This document shows, one piece after another, positions 44,379-55,519 of a stretch of 64,000 bases of DNA. Both the position numbers and the translations under genes were made by a program. Location of the stretch: the NCBI GenBank assembly GCA_947458265.1, contig CANGYF010000018.1, positions 1 through 64,000 on the forward strand, written 5' to 3'. Every line of letters begins with the position of its first letter. Positions within the stretch are counted from its first letter, which is position 1. The DNA comes from Betaproteobacteria bacterium (GTDB lineage: Bacteria > Pseudomonadota > Gammaproteobacteria > Burkholderiales > CAIKXV01). The notes below the pieces were generated by a model. It ran no database searches. It had not been told where the DNA came from and saw only the letters and a program-made list of their open reading frames with translations.

Positions 44379-44822
44379 ATGACTGTCACTGCCTCCGTAC
44401 CCCAAGTGGTCGAAACCGCCCTAGGCGGGCTCGGCTACGAGCTGGTCGACCTCGAGTTTGGCCAGGGCAGGTCCCGGTTGCTGCGGGTGTTCATCGACCG
44501 GCCGGAAGGCATCGGCCTTGAGGATTGCGAGCGGGTCAGCCGCCACCTCACGCAGCTGTTCGCGGTCGAGGCGATCGATTACGACCGGCTCGAGGTGTCG
44601 TCGCCGGGCCTCGACAGGCCGCTGAGGAAGGTTGCCGACTTCCAGCGCTTCGCGGGCGAGCAGGCGAAAGTCACCATGCGTGCGCCGGTCTCGGGGCGGC
44701 GCAATTTCACCGGCGCGATTCGCGCGGCAGACGAGCTCGCGTTCGAGCTCGACGTCGAAGGTCAACCGGTCAGGCTGGAGTTCGCGAATCTCGATCGCGC
44801 CCGGCTCGTTCCGAATCTGTAG
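44379..44822 (+). CDS. rimP: Ribosome maturation factor RimP
   Basis: The 147-residue protein helps 30S subunit maturation. Motifs are LGYELVDLEFGQGRSRLLRVFID, GIGLEDCERVSRHL and the SSPGLDRPL signature. The ATG at 44379 is preceded by weak SD; longer upstream frame is not conserved-looking. nusA begins 13 bp downstream, the classical order. Confidence 0.96.
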   Translation: MTVTASVPQVVETALGGLGYELVDLEFGQGRSRLLRVFIDRPEGIGLEDCERVSRHLTQLFAVEAIDYDRLEVSSPGLDRPLRKVADFQRFAGEQAKVTMRAPVSGRRNFTGAIRAADELAFELDVEGQPVRLEFANLDRARLVPNL

Positions 44823-44835
44823 TGGAGGGTAAGAC

Positions 44836-46323
44836 ATGAGTCGCGACATCCTGCTGATGGTCGATGCGCTGGCGCGCGAGAAGAATGTCGAGCGTGAGAT
44901 CGTGTTCACCGCGCTCGAGATGGCACTCGCCTCGGCCACCAAGAAGCGCTTCAAGGAAGACGTCGACGTTCGCGTCTCGATCGACCGCGAGACCGGCGAC
45001 TACAGTGCCTTCCGCCGCTGGCTCGTCGTGCCCGACGAGACCGAGGAAGTCATCATGGACCAGCAGTACCTGCTGTCCGAGGCCAAGGAAGAGCAGCCGG
45101 ACATGGAAGTCGGCGGCTACATCGAAGAGCCCCTCGAGCCGGTCGACTTCGGCCGCATCGGGGCACAGGCCGCCAAGCAGGTCATCCTGCAGAAGATCCG
45201 CGACGCCGAGCGCGAGCAGATCCTGAGCGACTTCCTCGCGCGCAAGGAGCACCTGGTCTCCGGTGCGATCAAGCGGCTCGAGCGCGGCAACGCGATCATC
45301 GAGACCGGTCGCCTCGAGGCAGTACTGCCGCGCGACCAGATGATCCCGAAGGAAAACCTGCGCGTCGGCGATCGCGTGCGCGCCTGCCTGCTGCGCATCG
45401 ACCGCGGCGTGCGCGGCCCGCAGCTGATCCTGTCCCGCGTCTCGCCCGAGTTCCTGGTCCGCCTGTTCCAGCTCGAGGTGCCCGAGATCGAAGAAGGCCT
45501 GCTCGAGATCAAGTCGGCCGCTCGCGATCCCGGCGTGCGCGCGAAGATCGCGGTCAAGTCGAACGACCAGCGCATCGATCCGATCGGCACCTGCGTCGGC
45601 ATGCGCGGCTCGCGCGTGCAGGCGGTCACCGGCGAACTGGCCGGCGAGCGCGTCGATATCATCCTGTGGTCTGCGGATCCCGCGCAGTTCGTGATCAACG
45701 CGCTCGCGCCGGCGGACGTCAGCAGCATCGTCGTCGATGAAGAGAAGCACACGATGGACATCGTGGTCGACGGAGAGAACCTGCCCCAGGCGATCGGCCG
45801 CGGTGGCCAGAACGTGCGCCTGGCGAGCGAGCTCACCGGCTGGCAGCTGAACATCATGACGCTCGACGAGTCGCAGCGGAAGAAGGAGCAGGAGACCGCG
45901 TCGGTGCGGGCGCTGTTCATGGAGCGCCTGGACGTCGATCAGGAAGTCGCGGACATCCTCGTCGAAGAAGGCTTCAGCACGCTGGAAGAGATCGCCTACG
46001 TGCCGATCACCGAGATGCTCGAGATCGAATCGTTCGACGAAGATACGGTCAACGAACTTCGTACGCGCGCACGCAATGCGCTGCTCACCGAGGCGATCGC
46101 CAGCGAGGAGCAGGTCGGACACGACGTCGAGGACCTCCTGACCCTCGAAGGGATGGACAACCCCACGGCACGGCAGCTCGCGCGCAGTGGTGTCAAGACC
46201 AAGGAAGACCTCGCCGACCTCGCGGTCGACGATCTCGTCGAGATGACCCAGATGGATGCGGAGCGCGCCCGGCAGCTGATCATGGCCGCCCGTGCACCGT
46301 GGTTCGCCGAGCAGTCGAACTAG
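44836..46323 (+). CDS. nusA: Transcription termination/antitermination factor NusA
   Basis: The 495-residue RNA polymerase-binding factor has the N-terminal domain (1-125), S1 domain, two KH domains ([19 protein letters not shown] and [18 protein letters not shown]), and two C-terminal acidic repeats (about 365-490), typical of proteobacterial NusA. GGAGG lies 9 nt upstream of the ATG. It is followed by infB after 95 bp. Confidence 0.97.
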   Translation: MSRDILLMVDALAREKNVEREIVFTALEMALASATKKRFKEDVDVRVSIDRETGDYSAFRRWLVVPDETEEVIMDQQYLLSEAKEEQPDMEVGGYIEEPLEPVDFGRIGAQAAKQVILQKIRDAEREQILSDFLARKEHLVSGAIKRLERGNAIIETGRLEAVLPRDQMIPKENLRVGDRVRACLLRIDRGVRGPQLILSRVSPEFLVRLFQLEVPEIEEGLLEIKSAARDPGVRAKIAVKSNDQRIDPIGTCVGMRGSRVQAVTGELAGERVDIILWSADPAQFVINALAPADVSSIVVDEEKHTMDIVVDGENLPQAIGRGGQNVRLASELTGWQLNIMTLDESQRKKEQETASVRALFMERLDVDQEVADILVEEGFSTLEEIAYVPITEMLEIESFDEDTVNELRTRARNALLTEAIASEEQVGHDVEDLLTLEGMDNPTARQLARSGVKTKEDLADLAVDDLVEMTQMDAERARQLIMAARAPWFAEQSN

Positions 46324-46418
46324 GCGGTACGCAACACCGAACACCTGCGGGCAGACAGCCCGGACACGGCAGCCGTGCGCAAAACCAGGCGGGATGATCC
46401 CGCCGACCGGAGCATCAG

Positions 46419-49241
46419 ATGGCAGAAATGAACGTATCCCAATTCGCGAAAGAGCTGGGCGTGCAGCCGGCACTGCTGCTCGAGCAGTTGCAGGCCGCCG
46501 GTGTCAGCCGGCCGCTCGCGGAGAACGCTCCGCTGACCGAACAGGACAAGACCCAGCTGCTCGACTACCTGCGCCGCGTGCATGGTGCCAACGAGAGCAA
46601 GGGCAAGATCACGCTCACCCGCAAGCAGACGACCGAGATCAAGAAGGCCGATTCCACCGGCCGCCCGCGTACCATCCAGGTGGAAGTGCGCAAGAAGCGC
46701 GTGTTCGTGAAGCGCGATCCGAGCGAGGCCGTGCCGGTCGCCGACGCCATTGCTGCAGCGATGCCGGCCGCCGATCTGGCAGCCGAGCCTGTCGCAGAGG
46801 AGGCGCCGGTCGTCGCCCTTGCGCCGGAACCCGTGCCGGAGCCCGTGCCCGAACCCGAAGCGGTGGTCGTACCGGAGCCCGAACCGGAACCGGAACCCGA
46901 ACCCGAACCCGTGCCGGAAGCCGTTGCCGAGCCGGAGCCCGCCCCGCAAGAGCCTGCCGAGGCCGCGCCCGCAGCGGCTGCCCCGGCCCCGGCGGCTCGC
47001 CCGGCCGTGCGTACCCGCCCCGGCCCGGTGCTGGATGCCGCGGAACTCGCACTGCGCGAAGCCGAGGCGAAGCGGGCCGAGGCGCTTGCCGCACGCCAGC
47101 TCGCGGAACTTCGCGCGAAGCAGGAAGCCGAAGCGCGCCGCCGCGCGGCTGCCGCAGCGGCGGCAGCCGCAGCGGCACAGCCGGCGCCCGCACCCGCGGC
47201 GCCAGCCGCTCCGGTTCGTCCGGGCGTGGACAAACTCGCACCGACCCAGCCGGGCACTCTGCACAAACCGGTCGTGAAGCCGGAGGACCGTGCGGCCAAG
47301 GCCGAGAAGAAGACGGCCAAGAAGAAGGAGGTCACGCCCTGGCAGGATCCGAACCTCAAGCGCCGGTCGATCAAGACGCGCGGCGACGTGATGGGTGCGC
47401 ACGGCTGGCGCGGTGGACGCGGCCCGGGCGGGCGCGGGCGCGGTGACGACGACTCCGGCTCGGGCTTCAACGCGCCCGATCCGGTCGTGCACGAGGTACT
47501 GGTCCCCGAGACCATCACCGTCGGCGCGCTGGCGCAGAAGATGTCGATCAAGGCAGCCGAGGTGATCAAGCACCTGATGAAGCTCGGCACGATGGCTACC
47601 ATCAACCAGGTACTCGACCAGGAAACGGCAATGATCCTGGTCGGCGAACTCGGCCATGTGGCGAAGCCGGCCAAGCTGGACGATCCGGAGGCCTTCCTGA
47701 TCGAGGCGCAGCCGCATGCCGAGGTCGTCCTCGAGCCGCGCGCGCCGGTGGTGACCGTGATGGGCCACGTCGACCACGGCAAGACTTCGCTGCTCGACTA
47801 CATCCGCCGCACGCGGGTGGCCAGCGGCGAGGCGGGCGGTATCACCCAGCATATCGGCGCATACCATGTCGAGACGCCCCAGGGCATCATCACCTTCCTC
47901 GATACCCCGGGCCATGAAGCGTTCACCGCGATGCGCGCGCGTGGCGCCAAGGCGACCGACGTCGTCGTGCTGGTGGTTGCTGCCGACGACGGCGTGATGC
48001 CGCAGACGATCGAGGCGGTGCGCCATGCGAAGGCCGCGCAGGTGCCGCTGGTGGTGGCCGTGAACAAGATCGACAAGCCGGAATCGAACGTCGAGCGTAT
48101 CAAGCAGGAGCTTTCCGCGCAGGAAGTGGTGCCGGAAGACTGGGGCGGCGACACGCAGTTCATCGAGGTGTCGGCGAGGACCGGGCAGGGCATCGACAAG
48201 CTGCTGGAAGGACTGCTGCTGCAGGTCGAGATCCTCGAACTGAAGGCCCCGCGTGCCGCTCCGGCGCGTGGCCTGGTGATAGAGGCGCGTCTGGACAAGG
48301 GCCGCGGCCCGGTGGCGACCGTGCTGGTGCAGTCGGGCACCCTGAAGCGGGGCGACGTGATCCTTGCGGGTACGTCCTTCGGCAAGGTGCGCGCGATGCT
48401 CGACGAGAACGGCAAGCCGGTGAACGAAGCCGGCCCGTCGATCCCGGTGGAGATCCAGGGTCTGTCGGACATCCCGAGTGCCGGCGAAGAGGTCGTCGCG
48501 CTGTCCGACGAGCGCCGCGCGAGAGAGATCGCGCTGTTCCGCCAGGGCAAGTTCCGCGACGTGCGGCTGGCGAAGCAGCAGTCCGCCAAGCTCGAGAACC
48601 TGTTCGACAACGTGGGCGCAGGCGCGGCGAAGTCCCTGGCGCTGGTTATCAAGGCCGACGTGCAGGGTTCCGCCGAGGCGCTGGTGCAGTCGCTGCTGAA
48701 GCTGTCGACCGATGAAGTGAAGGTCACGATCGTGCACAGCGCGGTCGGTGCAATCACCGAATCGGACGTCAACCTCGCCCTTGCGTCGGGTGCCGTGGTG
48801 GTCGGCTTCAACACGCGCGCCGACGCGACCGCGCGCAAGCTGATCGAGAGTTCCGGCGTCGACGTCCGCTACCACGACATCATCTACGACGTGGTCGACG
48901 AGGTGAAGGCTGCGCTGTCGGGCATGCTCACGCCGGACCGCAAGGAATCGATCCTCGGCCTGGTCGAGATCCGCCAGGTGTTCCGTATCTCGAAGGTCGG
49001 CGTGGTCGCGGGTTGCTACGTCACCGAGGGCCTCATCAAGCGTGGCGCGCAGATCCGGCTGCTGCGCGAGAACGTGGTGATCTACACGGGCGAGCTCGAT
49101 TCGTTGAAGCGCTTCAAGGATGACGTGCGCGAGGTGAAGTCCGGCTTCGAGTGCGGCCTGTCGCTGAAGAACTACAACGACATCGCGGTGGGCGACCAGC
49201 TCGAGGCGTTCGAAGTCGTCGAAGTCGAGCGTACCCTGTAG
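46419..49241 (+). CDS. infB: Translation initiation factor IF-2
   Basis: The 940-residue GTPase places initiator tRNA on the 30S subunit. It has the N-terminal IF2N domain ([21 protein letters not shown]), a long Glu/Pro/Ala-rich linker (about 125-280), a second IF2N-like part ([21 protein letters not shown]), the G domain ([21 protein letters not shown]), and domains II-IV. The linker has a (Glu-Pro) run. Its TAG shares one base with the GTG of rbfA. Confidence 0.98.
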   Translation: MAEMNVSQFAKELGVQPALLLEQLQAAGVSRPLAENAPLTEQDKTQLLDYLRRVHGANESKGKITLTRKQTTEIKKADSTGRPRTIQVEVRKKRVFVKRDPSEAVPVADAIAAAMPAADLAAEPVAEEAPVVALAPEPVPEPVPEPEAVVVPEPEPEPEPEPEPVPEAVAEPEPAPQEPAEAAPAAAAPAPAARPAVRTRPGPVLDAAELALREAEAKRAEALAARQLAELRAKQEAEARRRAAAAAAAAAAAQPAPAPAAPAAPVRPGVDKLAPTQPGTLHKPVVKPEDRAAKAEKKTAKKKEVTPWQDPNLKRRSIKTRGDVMGAHGWRGGRGPGGRGRGDDDSGSGFNAPDPVVHEVLVPETITVGALAQKMSIKAAEVIKHLMKLGTMATINQVLDQETAMILVGELGHVAKPAKLDDPEAFLIEAQPHAEVVLEPRAPVVTVMGHVDHGKTSLLDYIRRTRVASGEAGGITQHIGAYHVETPQGIITFLDTPGHEAFTAMRARGAKATDVVVLVVAADDGVMPQTIEAVRHAKAAQVPLVVAVNKIDKPESNVERIKQELSAQEVVPEDWGGDTQFIEVSARTGQGIDKLLEGLLLQVEILELKAPRAAPARGLVIEARLDKGRGPVATVLVQSGTLKRGDVILAGTSFGKVRAMLDENGKPVNEAGPSIPVEIQGLSDIPSAGEEVVALSDERRAREIALFRQGKFRDVRLAKQQSAKLENLFDNVGAGAAKSLALVIKADVQGSAEALVQSLLKLSTDEVKVTIVHSAVGAITESDVNLALASGAVVVGFNTRADATARKLIESSGVDVRYHDIIYDVVDEVKAALSGMLTPDRKESILGLVEIRQVFRISKVGVVAGCYVTEGLIKRGAQIRLLRENVVIYTGELDSLKRFKDDVREVKSGFECGLSLKNYNDIAVGDQLEAFEVVEVERTL

Positions 49242-49606
49242 TGAAGCGTGCAAACCCCAGGGCGCGGCGGGTCGCCGAACAGATCCAGCGCGAGCTGTCC
49301 GGCCTGATCCGCCTCGACCTGGACGACCCGAAGGTCGGGCTGGTCACGATCACCGATGTCGAGGTGACTGGCGACCTGGCGCACGCGAAGATCTTCTTCA
49401 CCGTGCTCGACGAGGAAGACGCTCGCAAGGCCGAGAGCCTGGCCGGCCTGCAGCGGGCGGCGGGCTTCCTGCGAGCGCAACTCGGGCACCGCCTGCTGCT
49501 TCGCAGTGTGCCCCAGCTGCATTTCAGCTACGACGAATCGGTCGAGCGCGGCGTCCGCCTGTCGCGGCTGATCGACCAGGCGAACGAGCCCGGTTCGCAG
49601 TCCTGA
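49241..49606 (+). CDS. rbfA: Ribosome-binding factor A
   Basis: The 121-residue KH-fold protein aids 16S 5'-end maturation and cold adaptation. Motifs are RRVAEQIQRELSGLIRLDL, DPKVGLVTITDVEVTGDL and LQRAAGFLRAQLGHRL. The GTG start overlaps the infB stop by one base, and truB begins 16 bp later. Confidence 0.96.
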   Translation: MKRANPRARRVAEQIQRELSGLIRLDLDDPKVGLVTITDVEVTGDLAHAKIFFTVLDEEDARKAESLAGLQRAAGFLRAQLGHRLLLRSVPQLHFSYDESVERGVRLSRLIDQANEPGSQS

Positions 49607-49622
49607 TCGGGTCCGGCTGACC

Positions 49623-50702
49623 ATGGGAACAGGCAAGGGCGCCGGCGGCCAGCATCGCCGGGCGCCGACGGTCGACATCGACGGCGTGGTGCTGCTCGAC
49701 AAGCCGGAAGGCCTGAGCTCGAACGGCGCGCTGCAGCGGACGCGGCGCTGCTTCAATGCTTCCAAGGCGGGGCATACCGGAACCCTGGACCCGATGGCCA
49801 CCGGGCTGCTGCCGGTCTGCCTGGGCGATGCGACCAAGTTCTCCCAGGGCCTGCTGGACGCCGACAAGTCCTACCTCGCCACCGCCTTGCTCGGCATCTC
49901 GACCGATACCGGGGATCGCGAGGGCCGGATGGTCGGGCAGTGCCCGGTGGAAGTCGATGCAGGGACGCTCGCATCGGCGCTGGCGGCGCTCACCGGGCCG
50001 CTGGAGCAGGTGCCGCCGATGTACAGCGCGCTGAAGCACCAGGGACAGCCCCTGTATGCCATCGCACGCGCGGGCGGAGATGTCGAACGTACACCGCGGC
50101 AGGTGCAGATCCATCGCCTGGAACTGGTCGACTGGACGCTGCCGCTGCTGACGTTCCGGGTCAGTTGCAGCAAGGGCACCTATGTCCGCACGCTGGCCGA
50201 GCAGATTGCAGGCCGCCTGGGCACGCTCGCGCATCTGGTCGCGTTGCGCCGTACCGGCGTCGGCCCGTTCTCGATCGATGAGGCAGTCAGCCTGGATGCG
50301 CTGGAGGGCTGCGCACCGGAGCGGCGCATGGACTTCCTCAGGCCCGCGGATGCGCTCGTGCAGGCGTTGCCGGCCGTGGCGCTCGACCGTTCGGACGCGC
50401 TGGGGCTGCTGCAGGGGCGTACGCTCGAACCCTGTCGTTCGCCCGACGCGCCAGGCCTGCTCGGCGGGGCAGGCTGCCTGCCGCCGATCCTGGCGCGCCT
50501 CTATGGGCCGGAGGGATTGCCGGACCTGCGGTCGATGCCGGACGGCGCTGGCGGGACGCGCACCTTCCTGGGTGTCGGCAGCCTGGACGCGGGGCCGACA
50601 GGACAGGCGCGACTGCGTCCGGTGAGGCTGGTTGCCCACACTGCAGCCCCTGCGGAGACGCAAAACAGGCCCATCGCACGTCCATCGGGCGAAAGCGCTT
50701 GA
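49623..50702 (+). CDS. truB: tRNA pseudouridine-55 synthase TruB
   Basis: The 359-residue enzyme makes pseudouridine-55 in the T loop. The catalytic Asp is D56 in AGHTGTLDPMATGLL; VCLGDATKFSQGLLDADKSY and YSALKHQGQPLY are family motifs. The C-terminal 110 residues are longer and less conserved. ATG 49623 is accepted; a 14-residue basic leader precedes the family start. Confidence 0.96.
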   Translation: MGTGKGAGGQHRRAPTVDIDGVVLLDKPEGLSSNGALQRTRRCFNASKAGHTGTLDPMATGLLPVCLGDATKFSQGLLDADKSYLATALLGISTDTGDREGRMVGQCPVEVDAGTLASALAALTGPLEQVPPMYSALKHQGQPLYAIARAGGDVERTPRQVQIHRLELVDWTLPLLTFRVSCSKGTYVRTLAEQIAGRLGTLAHLVALRRTGVGPFSIDEAVSLDALEGCAPERRMDFLRPADALVQALPAVALDRSDALGLLQGRTLEPCRSPDAPGLLGGAGCLPPILARLYGPEGLPDLRSMPDGAGGTRTFLGVGSLDAGPTGQARLRPVRLVAHTAAPAETQNRPIARPSGESA

Positions 50703-50728
50703 GTGTGCCCCTGATTTCAAAGTAAAAT
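50699..50728 (+). promoter_or_regulatory. Candidate sigma-70 promoter of rpsO-pnp
   Basis: TTGAGT (50699-50704), 18-bp spacer and TAAAAT (50723-50728) lie across the truB stop, about 46 bp ahead of the rpsO start. Both hexamers differ from consensus by two or fewer bases. Confidence 0.6.
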
Positions 50729-50774
50729 CCGGGGCTTTTCTATACAACCAAACACATCGGGGCTTTTCATCTCC

Positions 50775-51044
50775 ATGGCTCAAACTGCAGAACAGAAGGC
50801 CGCTGTCGTCCAGGCATACCAGCGTGGTGCCGCCGACACCGGTTCGTCGGAAGTCCAGGTTGCGCTGCTGACTGCGCGCATCAACGACCTGACTTCCCAC
50901 TTCCAGAAGAACATGAAGGACCATCACTCGCGCCGTGGCCTGCTGAAGATGGTCAGCAAGCGGCGCAAGCTGCTGGATTACCTGAAGGATCGCGATCTGG
51001 CCCGCTACCGCGGCCTGATCGAACGCCTCGGCCTGCGCAAGTAA
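50775..51044 (+). CDS. rpsO: 30S ribosomal protein S15
   Basis: The 89-residue protein binds 16S rRNA early in assembly. It has the family segment [19 protein letters not shown] and [20 protein letters not shown], ending [13 protein letters not shown]. Length is exactly canonical. It is followed by pnp after 224 bp, the classical rpsO-pnp order. Confidence 0.98.
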   Translation: MAQTAEQKAAVVQAYQRGAADTGSSEVQVALLTARINDLTSHFQKNMKDHHSRRGLLKMVSKRRKLLDYLKDRDLARYRGLIERLGLRK

Positions 51045-51226
51045 AGACCCTGATGGCCGCACGCGATGCCTGCGGCCGTGTCGGGGCGTGGATGTCCGGT
51101 CCTGTATGCCGTGGCGATGACCTTCCGGTCGTCGTCCGGGGCGGGAGCGGATGCCATGCCGGAGGTCGCCTGGTACGAACTGCAGTCAGGGCGTGGATGA
51201 CCTCTTTCCGGATCCCCCAACTCCCT

Positions 51227-51243
51227 GCTCATCGACGATGAGC
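51227..51243 (+). promoter_or_regulatory. Perfect hairpin in the pnp leader
   Basis: GCTCATCG-A-CGATGAGC forms a perfect dyad 25 nt before the pnp start. In E. coli the pnp leader hairpin is cut by RNase III and is the basis of PNPase autocontrol; this stem (7 bp with a 3-nt loop) is shorter but similarly placed. No other gene is seen in the 224-bp gap. Confidence 0.45.
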
Positions 51244-51268
51244 CTTAACTGAGTTCGAAAGGTCGACC

Positions 51269-53368
51269 TTGAATCCAGTGCGCAAGACCCTGCAATGGGG
51301 CAAGCATACCCTCACCATCGAAACCGGCGAGATCGCGCGTCAGTCCGATGGCGCCGTGATGGTGAACATGGACGACACGGTGGTGCTGGTCACCGTCGTG
51401 GGCAAGCGGCAGGCCGATCCGGGCAAGGATTTCTTCCCGCTCACCGTCGACTACCAGGAGCGCACGTACGCAGCCGGCAAGATCCCCGGCGGCTTCTTCA
51501 AGCGTGAAGGCCGTCCGTCCGAGAAAGAGATCCTGACCTCCCGCCTGATCGACCGTCCGATCCGGCCGCTGTTTCCGGAAGGCTTCTTCAATGAAGTCCA
51601 GGTGGTCGCCACCGTGATGTCTTCGAACAGCGAAGTCGACTCCGACATCCTGTCGATGATCGGAACCTCCGCCGCACTCGCGATTTCCGGCATCCCGTTC
51701 GAAGGCCCGATCGGCGCCGCGCGCGTGGGCTATGCCAACGGCGAATACCTGCTCAACCCGACGCTGACCGAACTCAAGACCTCGCAACTGAACCTCGTGG
51801 TCGCCGGTACCGCGCAGGCGGTGCTGATGGTCGAGTCCGAAGCGCTCGAACTGTCCGAAGACGTGATGCTCGGCGCAGTGGTGTACGGCCACCAGCAGAT
51901 GCAGCAGGTCATCGACGCGATCAACGAGCTGGCCGAGGAAGCTGGCAAGCCGTTGTGGGACTGGACCCCGCCGGCCAGGGACGAGGCGCTGGTGTCGCGC
52001 ATGCGCGACATGGTCGAGGGTGACCTGCGCGCAGCCTATGCCATCCGCGAGAAGCAGGCCCGCTCCAAGCTGGTCTACTCGATCCGCGACAAGACCGTCG
52101 CCGCGCTGGCCGAAGGCCCGGATGCACCGTCCACCCAGGTGCTCAAGGGCATCTTCGGCGACATCGAGTCCGGTATCGTGCGCAACCAGGTCCTGTCGGG
52201 CGAGCCGCGCATCGACGGCCGCGACACGCGCACCGTACGGCCGATCAACATCCGCACCGGCCTGCTGCCGCGCGCGCACGGCTCGGCACTGTTCACCCGC
52301 GGCGAGACGCAGGCACTGGTGGTGGCGACCCTCGGCACCTCGCGCGACGAGCAGATCATCGATGCGCTGCAGGGCGAGTACCACGACCGGTTCATGATGA
52401 ACTACAACATGCCGCCCTACGCGACCGGCGAGACCGGCCGCGTCGGTTCGCCCAAGCGGCGCGAGATCGGCCACGGCCGCCTCGCCAAGCGTGCACTGCT
52501 GGCGGTGCTGCCGACGCCGGAAGAGTTCGCATACTCGTTCCGCGTGGTGTCCGAGATCACCGAATCGAACGGTTCCAGCTCCATGGCTTCGGTCTGCGGT
52601 GGCTGCCTTGCGCTGATGGATGCCGGCGTGCCGGTGAAGTCGCACGTGGCCGGTATCGCGATGGGCCTGATCAAGGAAGGCAACCGCTTTGCCGTGCTGA
52701 CCGACATCCTGGGCGACGAGGACCACCTCGGCGACATGGACTTCAAGGTGGCGGGTACCGAGCAGGGCATCACCGCGCTGCAGATGGACATCAAGATCAC
52801 CGGCATCACCAAGGAGATCATGAACGTCGCGCTGCACCAGGCGAAAGAGGCACGGCTGCACATTCTCGAGGCCATGCGCGGCTCGATGTCGACCGCGCGC
52901 GAAGAGATCTCGAACTTCGCCCCGCGCATGATCACGATGAAGATCAAGCCGGAGAAGATCCGCGACGTGATCGGCAAGGGCGGCGCGGTCATCCGTGCGC
53001 TGACCGAAGAAACCGGCACCTCGATCGACATCGGCGAAGACGGTACGGTCACCATTGCCAGCGTCTCGGCCGAAGGCAGCGCGCTGGCCAAGAAGCGCAT
53101 CGAAGAGATCACGGCGGACGTCGAAGTCGGTCGTATCTACGAAGGCACGGTGCTCAAGCTGCTCGATTTCGGTGCAATTGTCAGCGTGCTGCCGGGCAAG
53201 GACGGCCTGCTGCACATTTCCCAGATCGCCAACGAGCGCGTGGCCAACGTGTCCGACCACCTGAAGGAAGGGCAGTCGGTGCGGGTGAAGGTGCTCGAGG
53301 CCGACGAGAAGGGCCGCCTGCGGTTGAGCATGAAGGCAGCGGCGGCGGACGACGCACCGGCCGCCTGA
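51269..53368 (+). CDS. pnp: Polyribonucleotide nucleotidyltransferase (PNPase)
   Basis: The 699-residue 3'-5' exoribonuclease has two RNase PH domains ([19 protein letters not shown]-like [14 protein letters not shown]), the catalytic DxxxD region ([17 protein letters not shown] minus the first residues), a KH domain ([18 protein letters not shown]) and an S1 domain ([19 protein letters not shown]). TTG at 51269 with AAAGGT upstream gives [23 protein letters not shown] 51278 is a shorter option. Confidence 0.97.
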   Translation: MNPVRKTLQWGKHTLTIETGEIARQSDGAVMVNMDDTVVLVTVVGKRQADPGKDFFPLTVDYQERTYAAGKIPGGFFKREGRPSEKEILTSRLIDRPIRPLFPEGFFNEVQVVATVMSSNSEVDSDILSMIGTSAALAISGIPFEGPIGAARVGYANGEYLLNPTLTELKTSQLNLVVAGTAQAVLMVESEALELSEDVMLGAVVYGHQQMQQVIDAINELAEEAGKPLWDWTPPARDEALVSRMRDMVEGDLRAAYAIREKQARSKLVYSIRDKTVAALAEGPDAPSTQVLKGIFGDIESGIVRNQVLSGEPRIDGRDTRTVRPINIRTGLLPRAHGSALFTRGETQALVVATLGTSRDEQIIDALQGEYHDRFMMNYNMPPYATGETGRVGSPKRREIGHGRLAKRALLAVLPTPEEFAYSFRVVSEITESNGSSSMASVCGGCLALMDAGVPVKSHVAGIAMGLIKEGNRFAVLTDILGDEDHLGDMDFKVAGTEQGITALQMDIKITGITKEIMNVALHQAKEARLHILEAMRGSMSTAREEISNFAPRMITMKIKPEKIRDVIGKGGAVIRALTEETGTSIDIGEDGTVTIASVSAEGSALAKKRIEEITADVEVGRIYEGTVLKLLDFGAIVSVLPGKDGLLHISQIANERVANVSDHLKEGQSVRVKVLEADEKGRLRLSMKAAAADDAPAA

Positions 53369-53387
53369 TCTCCGGGAGCGACGCAGG

Positions 53388-53416
53388 AAAAAGCCGGGCA
53401 TGCCCGGCTTTTTTTT
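53388..53416. terminator. Intrinsic terminator between pnp and dksA
   Basis: AAAAA, the 8-bp inverted repeat GCCGGGCA/TGCCCGGC (53393-53408), then TTTTTTTT. The A-run on one side and T-run on the other make it bidirectional, ending pnp from the left and dksA from the right. Confidence 0.92.
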
Positions 53417-53464
53417 CGTCCAGTACGCCGGCAGACCCTATTGCCGGGCCTGCGCGGGGAATCG

Positions 53465-53887
53465 TTACTTCGCGATCTGCCGCTCGCGCATCTCGTCCAG
53501 CGTCTTGCAGTCGATGCACAGCGTGGCCGTGGGACGGGCCTCCAGCCGTTTCAGGCCGATCTCGATGCCGCAGCTCTCGCAGTAGCCATAGTCGCCGCCG
53601 TCGATGCGGGCGATCGTCTCGTCGATCTTCTTGATCAGCTTGCGCTCGCGGTCGCGGTTTCGCAGTTCGAGTGCCATGTCCGACTCCTGGCTGGCCCGGT
53701 CGTTCGGGTCTGCGAAGATGGTGGCTTCGTCCTGCATCATCTGCACGGTGCGGTCGATGTCGAGCGACAGTTCGCTCTTCACGCCCGCAAGGATCTTGCG
53801 GAAGTGGTCGAGCTGCTTCGCGTTCATGTACTCCTCGTCCTTCTTGGGCTTGTAAGGAGCAACCTTGTTCTGGAAATCGACGGCCAT
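53465..53887 (-). CDS. dksA: RNA polymerase-binding transcription factor DksA
   Basis: The 140-residue protein acts with ppGpp in the RNA polymerase secondary channel. The coiled-coil tip has the required DxxDxA ([10 protein letters not shown]), and the C-terminal zinc finger has four Cys (YCESCG and LCIDC). It is about 10 residues shorter than E. coli DksA at the N-terminus. ATG 53887 gives [20 protein letters not shown]; codons upstream run into a tRNA. Confidence 0.96.
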   Translation of the reverse strand: MAVDFQNKVAPYKPKKDEEYMNAKQLDHFRKILAGVKSELSLDIDRTVQMMQDEATIFADPNDRASQESDMALELRNRDRERKLIKKIDETIARIDGGDYGYCESCGIEIGLKRLEARPTATLCIDCKTLDEMRERQIAK

Positions 53888-54086
53888 GATCCCTCCGGGA
53901 GCCACGAGGACACTGCCTGCCTCGATGCCGGTGCACGGCATCCTGCGGACAACGCCAACCAGTAGAAAAGCGAGACGCGCTTGATAGCATGAAGTTACCC
54001 ATGCCCGCAAGCGCACGCCATGCAAGGTCCAGGCCCGCGCCCACGGCGTCACGCCAGGCCGGGCAGGCAGGGCACGCCCAGTCGCG

Positions 54087-54092
54087 TAGAAT
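54087..54092 (+). promoter_or_regulatory. -10 element of tRNA-Arg
   Basis: TAGAAT lies 11 bp before the mature 5' end of tRNA-Arg, with no convincing -35. Confidence 0.45.
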
Positions 54093-54102
54093 GTGCGGAC
54101 AG

Positions 54103-54179
54103 GTGCCCGTAGCTCAACCGGATAGAGCACCGGCCTTCTAAGCCGGCGGTTGCGCGTTCGAGTCGCGCCGGGCACGCCA
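54103..54179 (+). tRNA. tRNA-Arg (anticodon UCU)
   Basis: The 77-nt gene folds as a cloverleaf: acceptor GTGCCCG with CGGGCAC, anticodon stem CCGGC/GCCGG around loop CTTCTAA (anticodon TCT), T arm with GTTCGAGTC, discriminator G and encoded CCA at 54177-54179. It reads AGA/AGG, rare codons in this GC-rich genome. Confidence 0.95.
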
Positions 54180-54244
54180 AGCACATGTCGTTCACCCGTG
54201 CGGCAGTGATGTTGCGTGGGTCGCGCAGAAGCGCAGCGCTCCGC

Positions 54245-54250
54245 TATAAT
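54245..54250 (+). promoter_or_regulatory. -10 element of tRNA-His
   Basis: A perfect TATAAT lies 21 bp before the mature tRNA-His 5' end. A weak -35 (TCGCGC at 54221-54226) would give an 18-bp spacer. Confidence 0.6.
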
Positions 54251-54270
54251 CGGCGTCTGGTCAGGTCAGT

Positions 54271-54347
54271 GGTGGCTGTAGCTCAGCTGGTAGAGTCCCG
54301 GATTGTGATTCCGGTTGTCGTGGGTTCGAGTCCCATCAGCCACCCCA
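54271..54347 (+). tRNA. tRNA-His (anticodon GUG)
   Basis: The 77-nt gene starts with the extra G(-1) at 54271, paired with discriminator C73, which is the histidine identity element. Acceptor GTGGCTG pairs with CAGCCAC, the anticodon loop is TTGTGAT in stem CCGGA/TCCGG, the T arm contains GTTCGAGTC, and CCA is encoded at 54345-54347. Confidence 0.97.
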
Positions 54348-54453
54348 CCCCCAGAAAGCCTGCCTCGGGCAGCGTCAGTAGAAGGGCCCGGCGGTTCGCG
54401 TGCCACGTTTTTCGCTATTCTCGGCGCTGGTCTACAACGAGACAAGGCAACCG

Positions 54454-55425
54454 ATGGCCACGCTGCTGAAGGAAGCGCATGTGCGCGAACTGTTGACCAT
54501 GGCGGACGCGCTGCCCGCCGTCGAACAGGCGTTCCGCGATGTCTCGACTGGCGATGCGGTAAACGTGTCGCGCCACCGCGGAGCGCTCAAGGGCGTGACG
54601 GTCAACGCGATGGGCGCCATCTCGAGCGCACTCGACCTGATGGCGATGAAGGTCTACCCGATCGTGCGCCAGGACATTACCGTCGGCTCGAGCTTCCAGG
54701 TGCTCTGCTGGCGCATCTCGACCGGTGCGCTGGTCGGGGTGCTGGAGGCGGAACTGCTCGCGCAGATCCGCACCGGCGCAGCAACCGGCGTCGCCACGCG
54801 CTTCATGGCACGGCCGGACAGCCGGGTGATGACGCTGTTCGGCGCCGGCTGGCAGGCGCGGGCGCAACTCGAGGCGGTCTGCCAGGTGCTGCCGTCGATC
54901 GAGCGGGTCAACGTGGTCGGACGCTCCCCGGAGCGGGTGGCATCTTTCATCGCCGACATGGCTGCCGCGCTGGGAAGCGACGGCCCGCGGCTGGTGGCGG
55001 CGACCGATGTCGAGGCGGCGGTGCGCGAGGCCGACGTGGTGACGACGATCACCGGCTCGAAGGTGCCACTGTTCGACGGGGCGTGGCTTTCGCCCGGCGT
55101 GCACGTGAATGCGGCCGGTTCCAACTTCTCCGAGAAGCGGGAACTCGATGCGCTGTCGGTGCAGCGGGCGAGCCGCATCGTCGCCGACGACGTCGAGGTT
55201 GCCCGGATCGAGAGCGGTGACCTGATCGCGACGCCCGACCTCGACTGGACACGGGTGATGCCGCTGTCCGACGTGGTTGGCGGTCGCCAGCCGGGCCGTG
55301 CGAGCGCAGACGAGATCACGCTGTTCGAGTCGCAGGGCCTGGGCCTGGAGGATCTCGCCGTGGCGGCCGTGCTGCTCGAGCATGCCGCGAAGCGTGGCGT
55401 CGGCATCGAGATTCCATTGCAGTGA
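54454..55425 (+). CDS. Ornithine cyclodeaminase / mu-crystallin family protein
   Basis: The 323-residue NAD(P)-dependent protein has MKVYPI with the family Lys, IRTGAATGVATRFMARPD, Rossmann motif MTLFGAGWQARAQL, VVTTITGSKVPLF and GVHVNAAGSN. Members include ornithine cyclodeaminase, alanine dehydrogenase and imine reductases. ATG 54454 is preferred over the upstream in-frame start near 54400. It precedes a Bug and a hydantoinase gene, so a role in amino-acid or cyclic-imine catabolism is inferred. Confidence 0.88.
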   Translation: MATLLKEAHVRELLTMADALPAVEQAFRDVSTGDAVNVSRHRGALKGVTVNAMGAISSALDLMAMKVYPIVRQDITVGSSFQVLCWRISTGALVGVLEAELLAQIRTGAATGVATRFMARPDSRVMTLFGAGWQARAQLEAVCQVLPSIERVNVVGRSPERVASFIADMAAALGSDGPRLVAATDVEAAVREADVVTTITGSKVPLFDGAWLSPGVHVNAAGSNFSEKRELDALSVQRASRIVADDVEVARIESGDLIATPDLDWTRVMPLSDVVGGRQPGRASADEITLFESQGLGLEDLAVAAVLLEHAAKRGVGIEIPLQ

Positions 55426-55519
55426 CGTGGCGCCGGCGCCCGGTGGTGGCGCTACACTCGTCGACGGAGATGGCGGCACGCGCCGCGCCGTCGCCCCAAC
55501 TTCCTGCGGAGCCCTGCCC

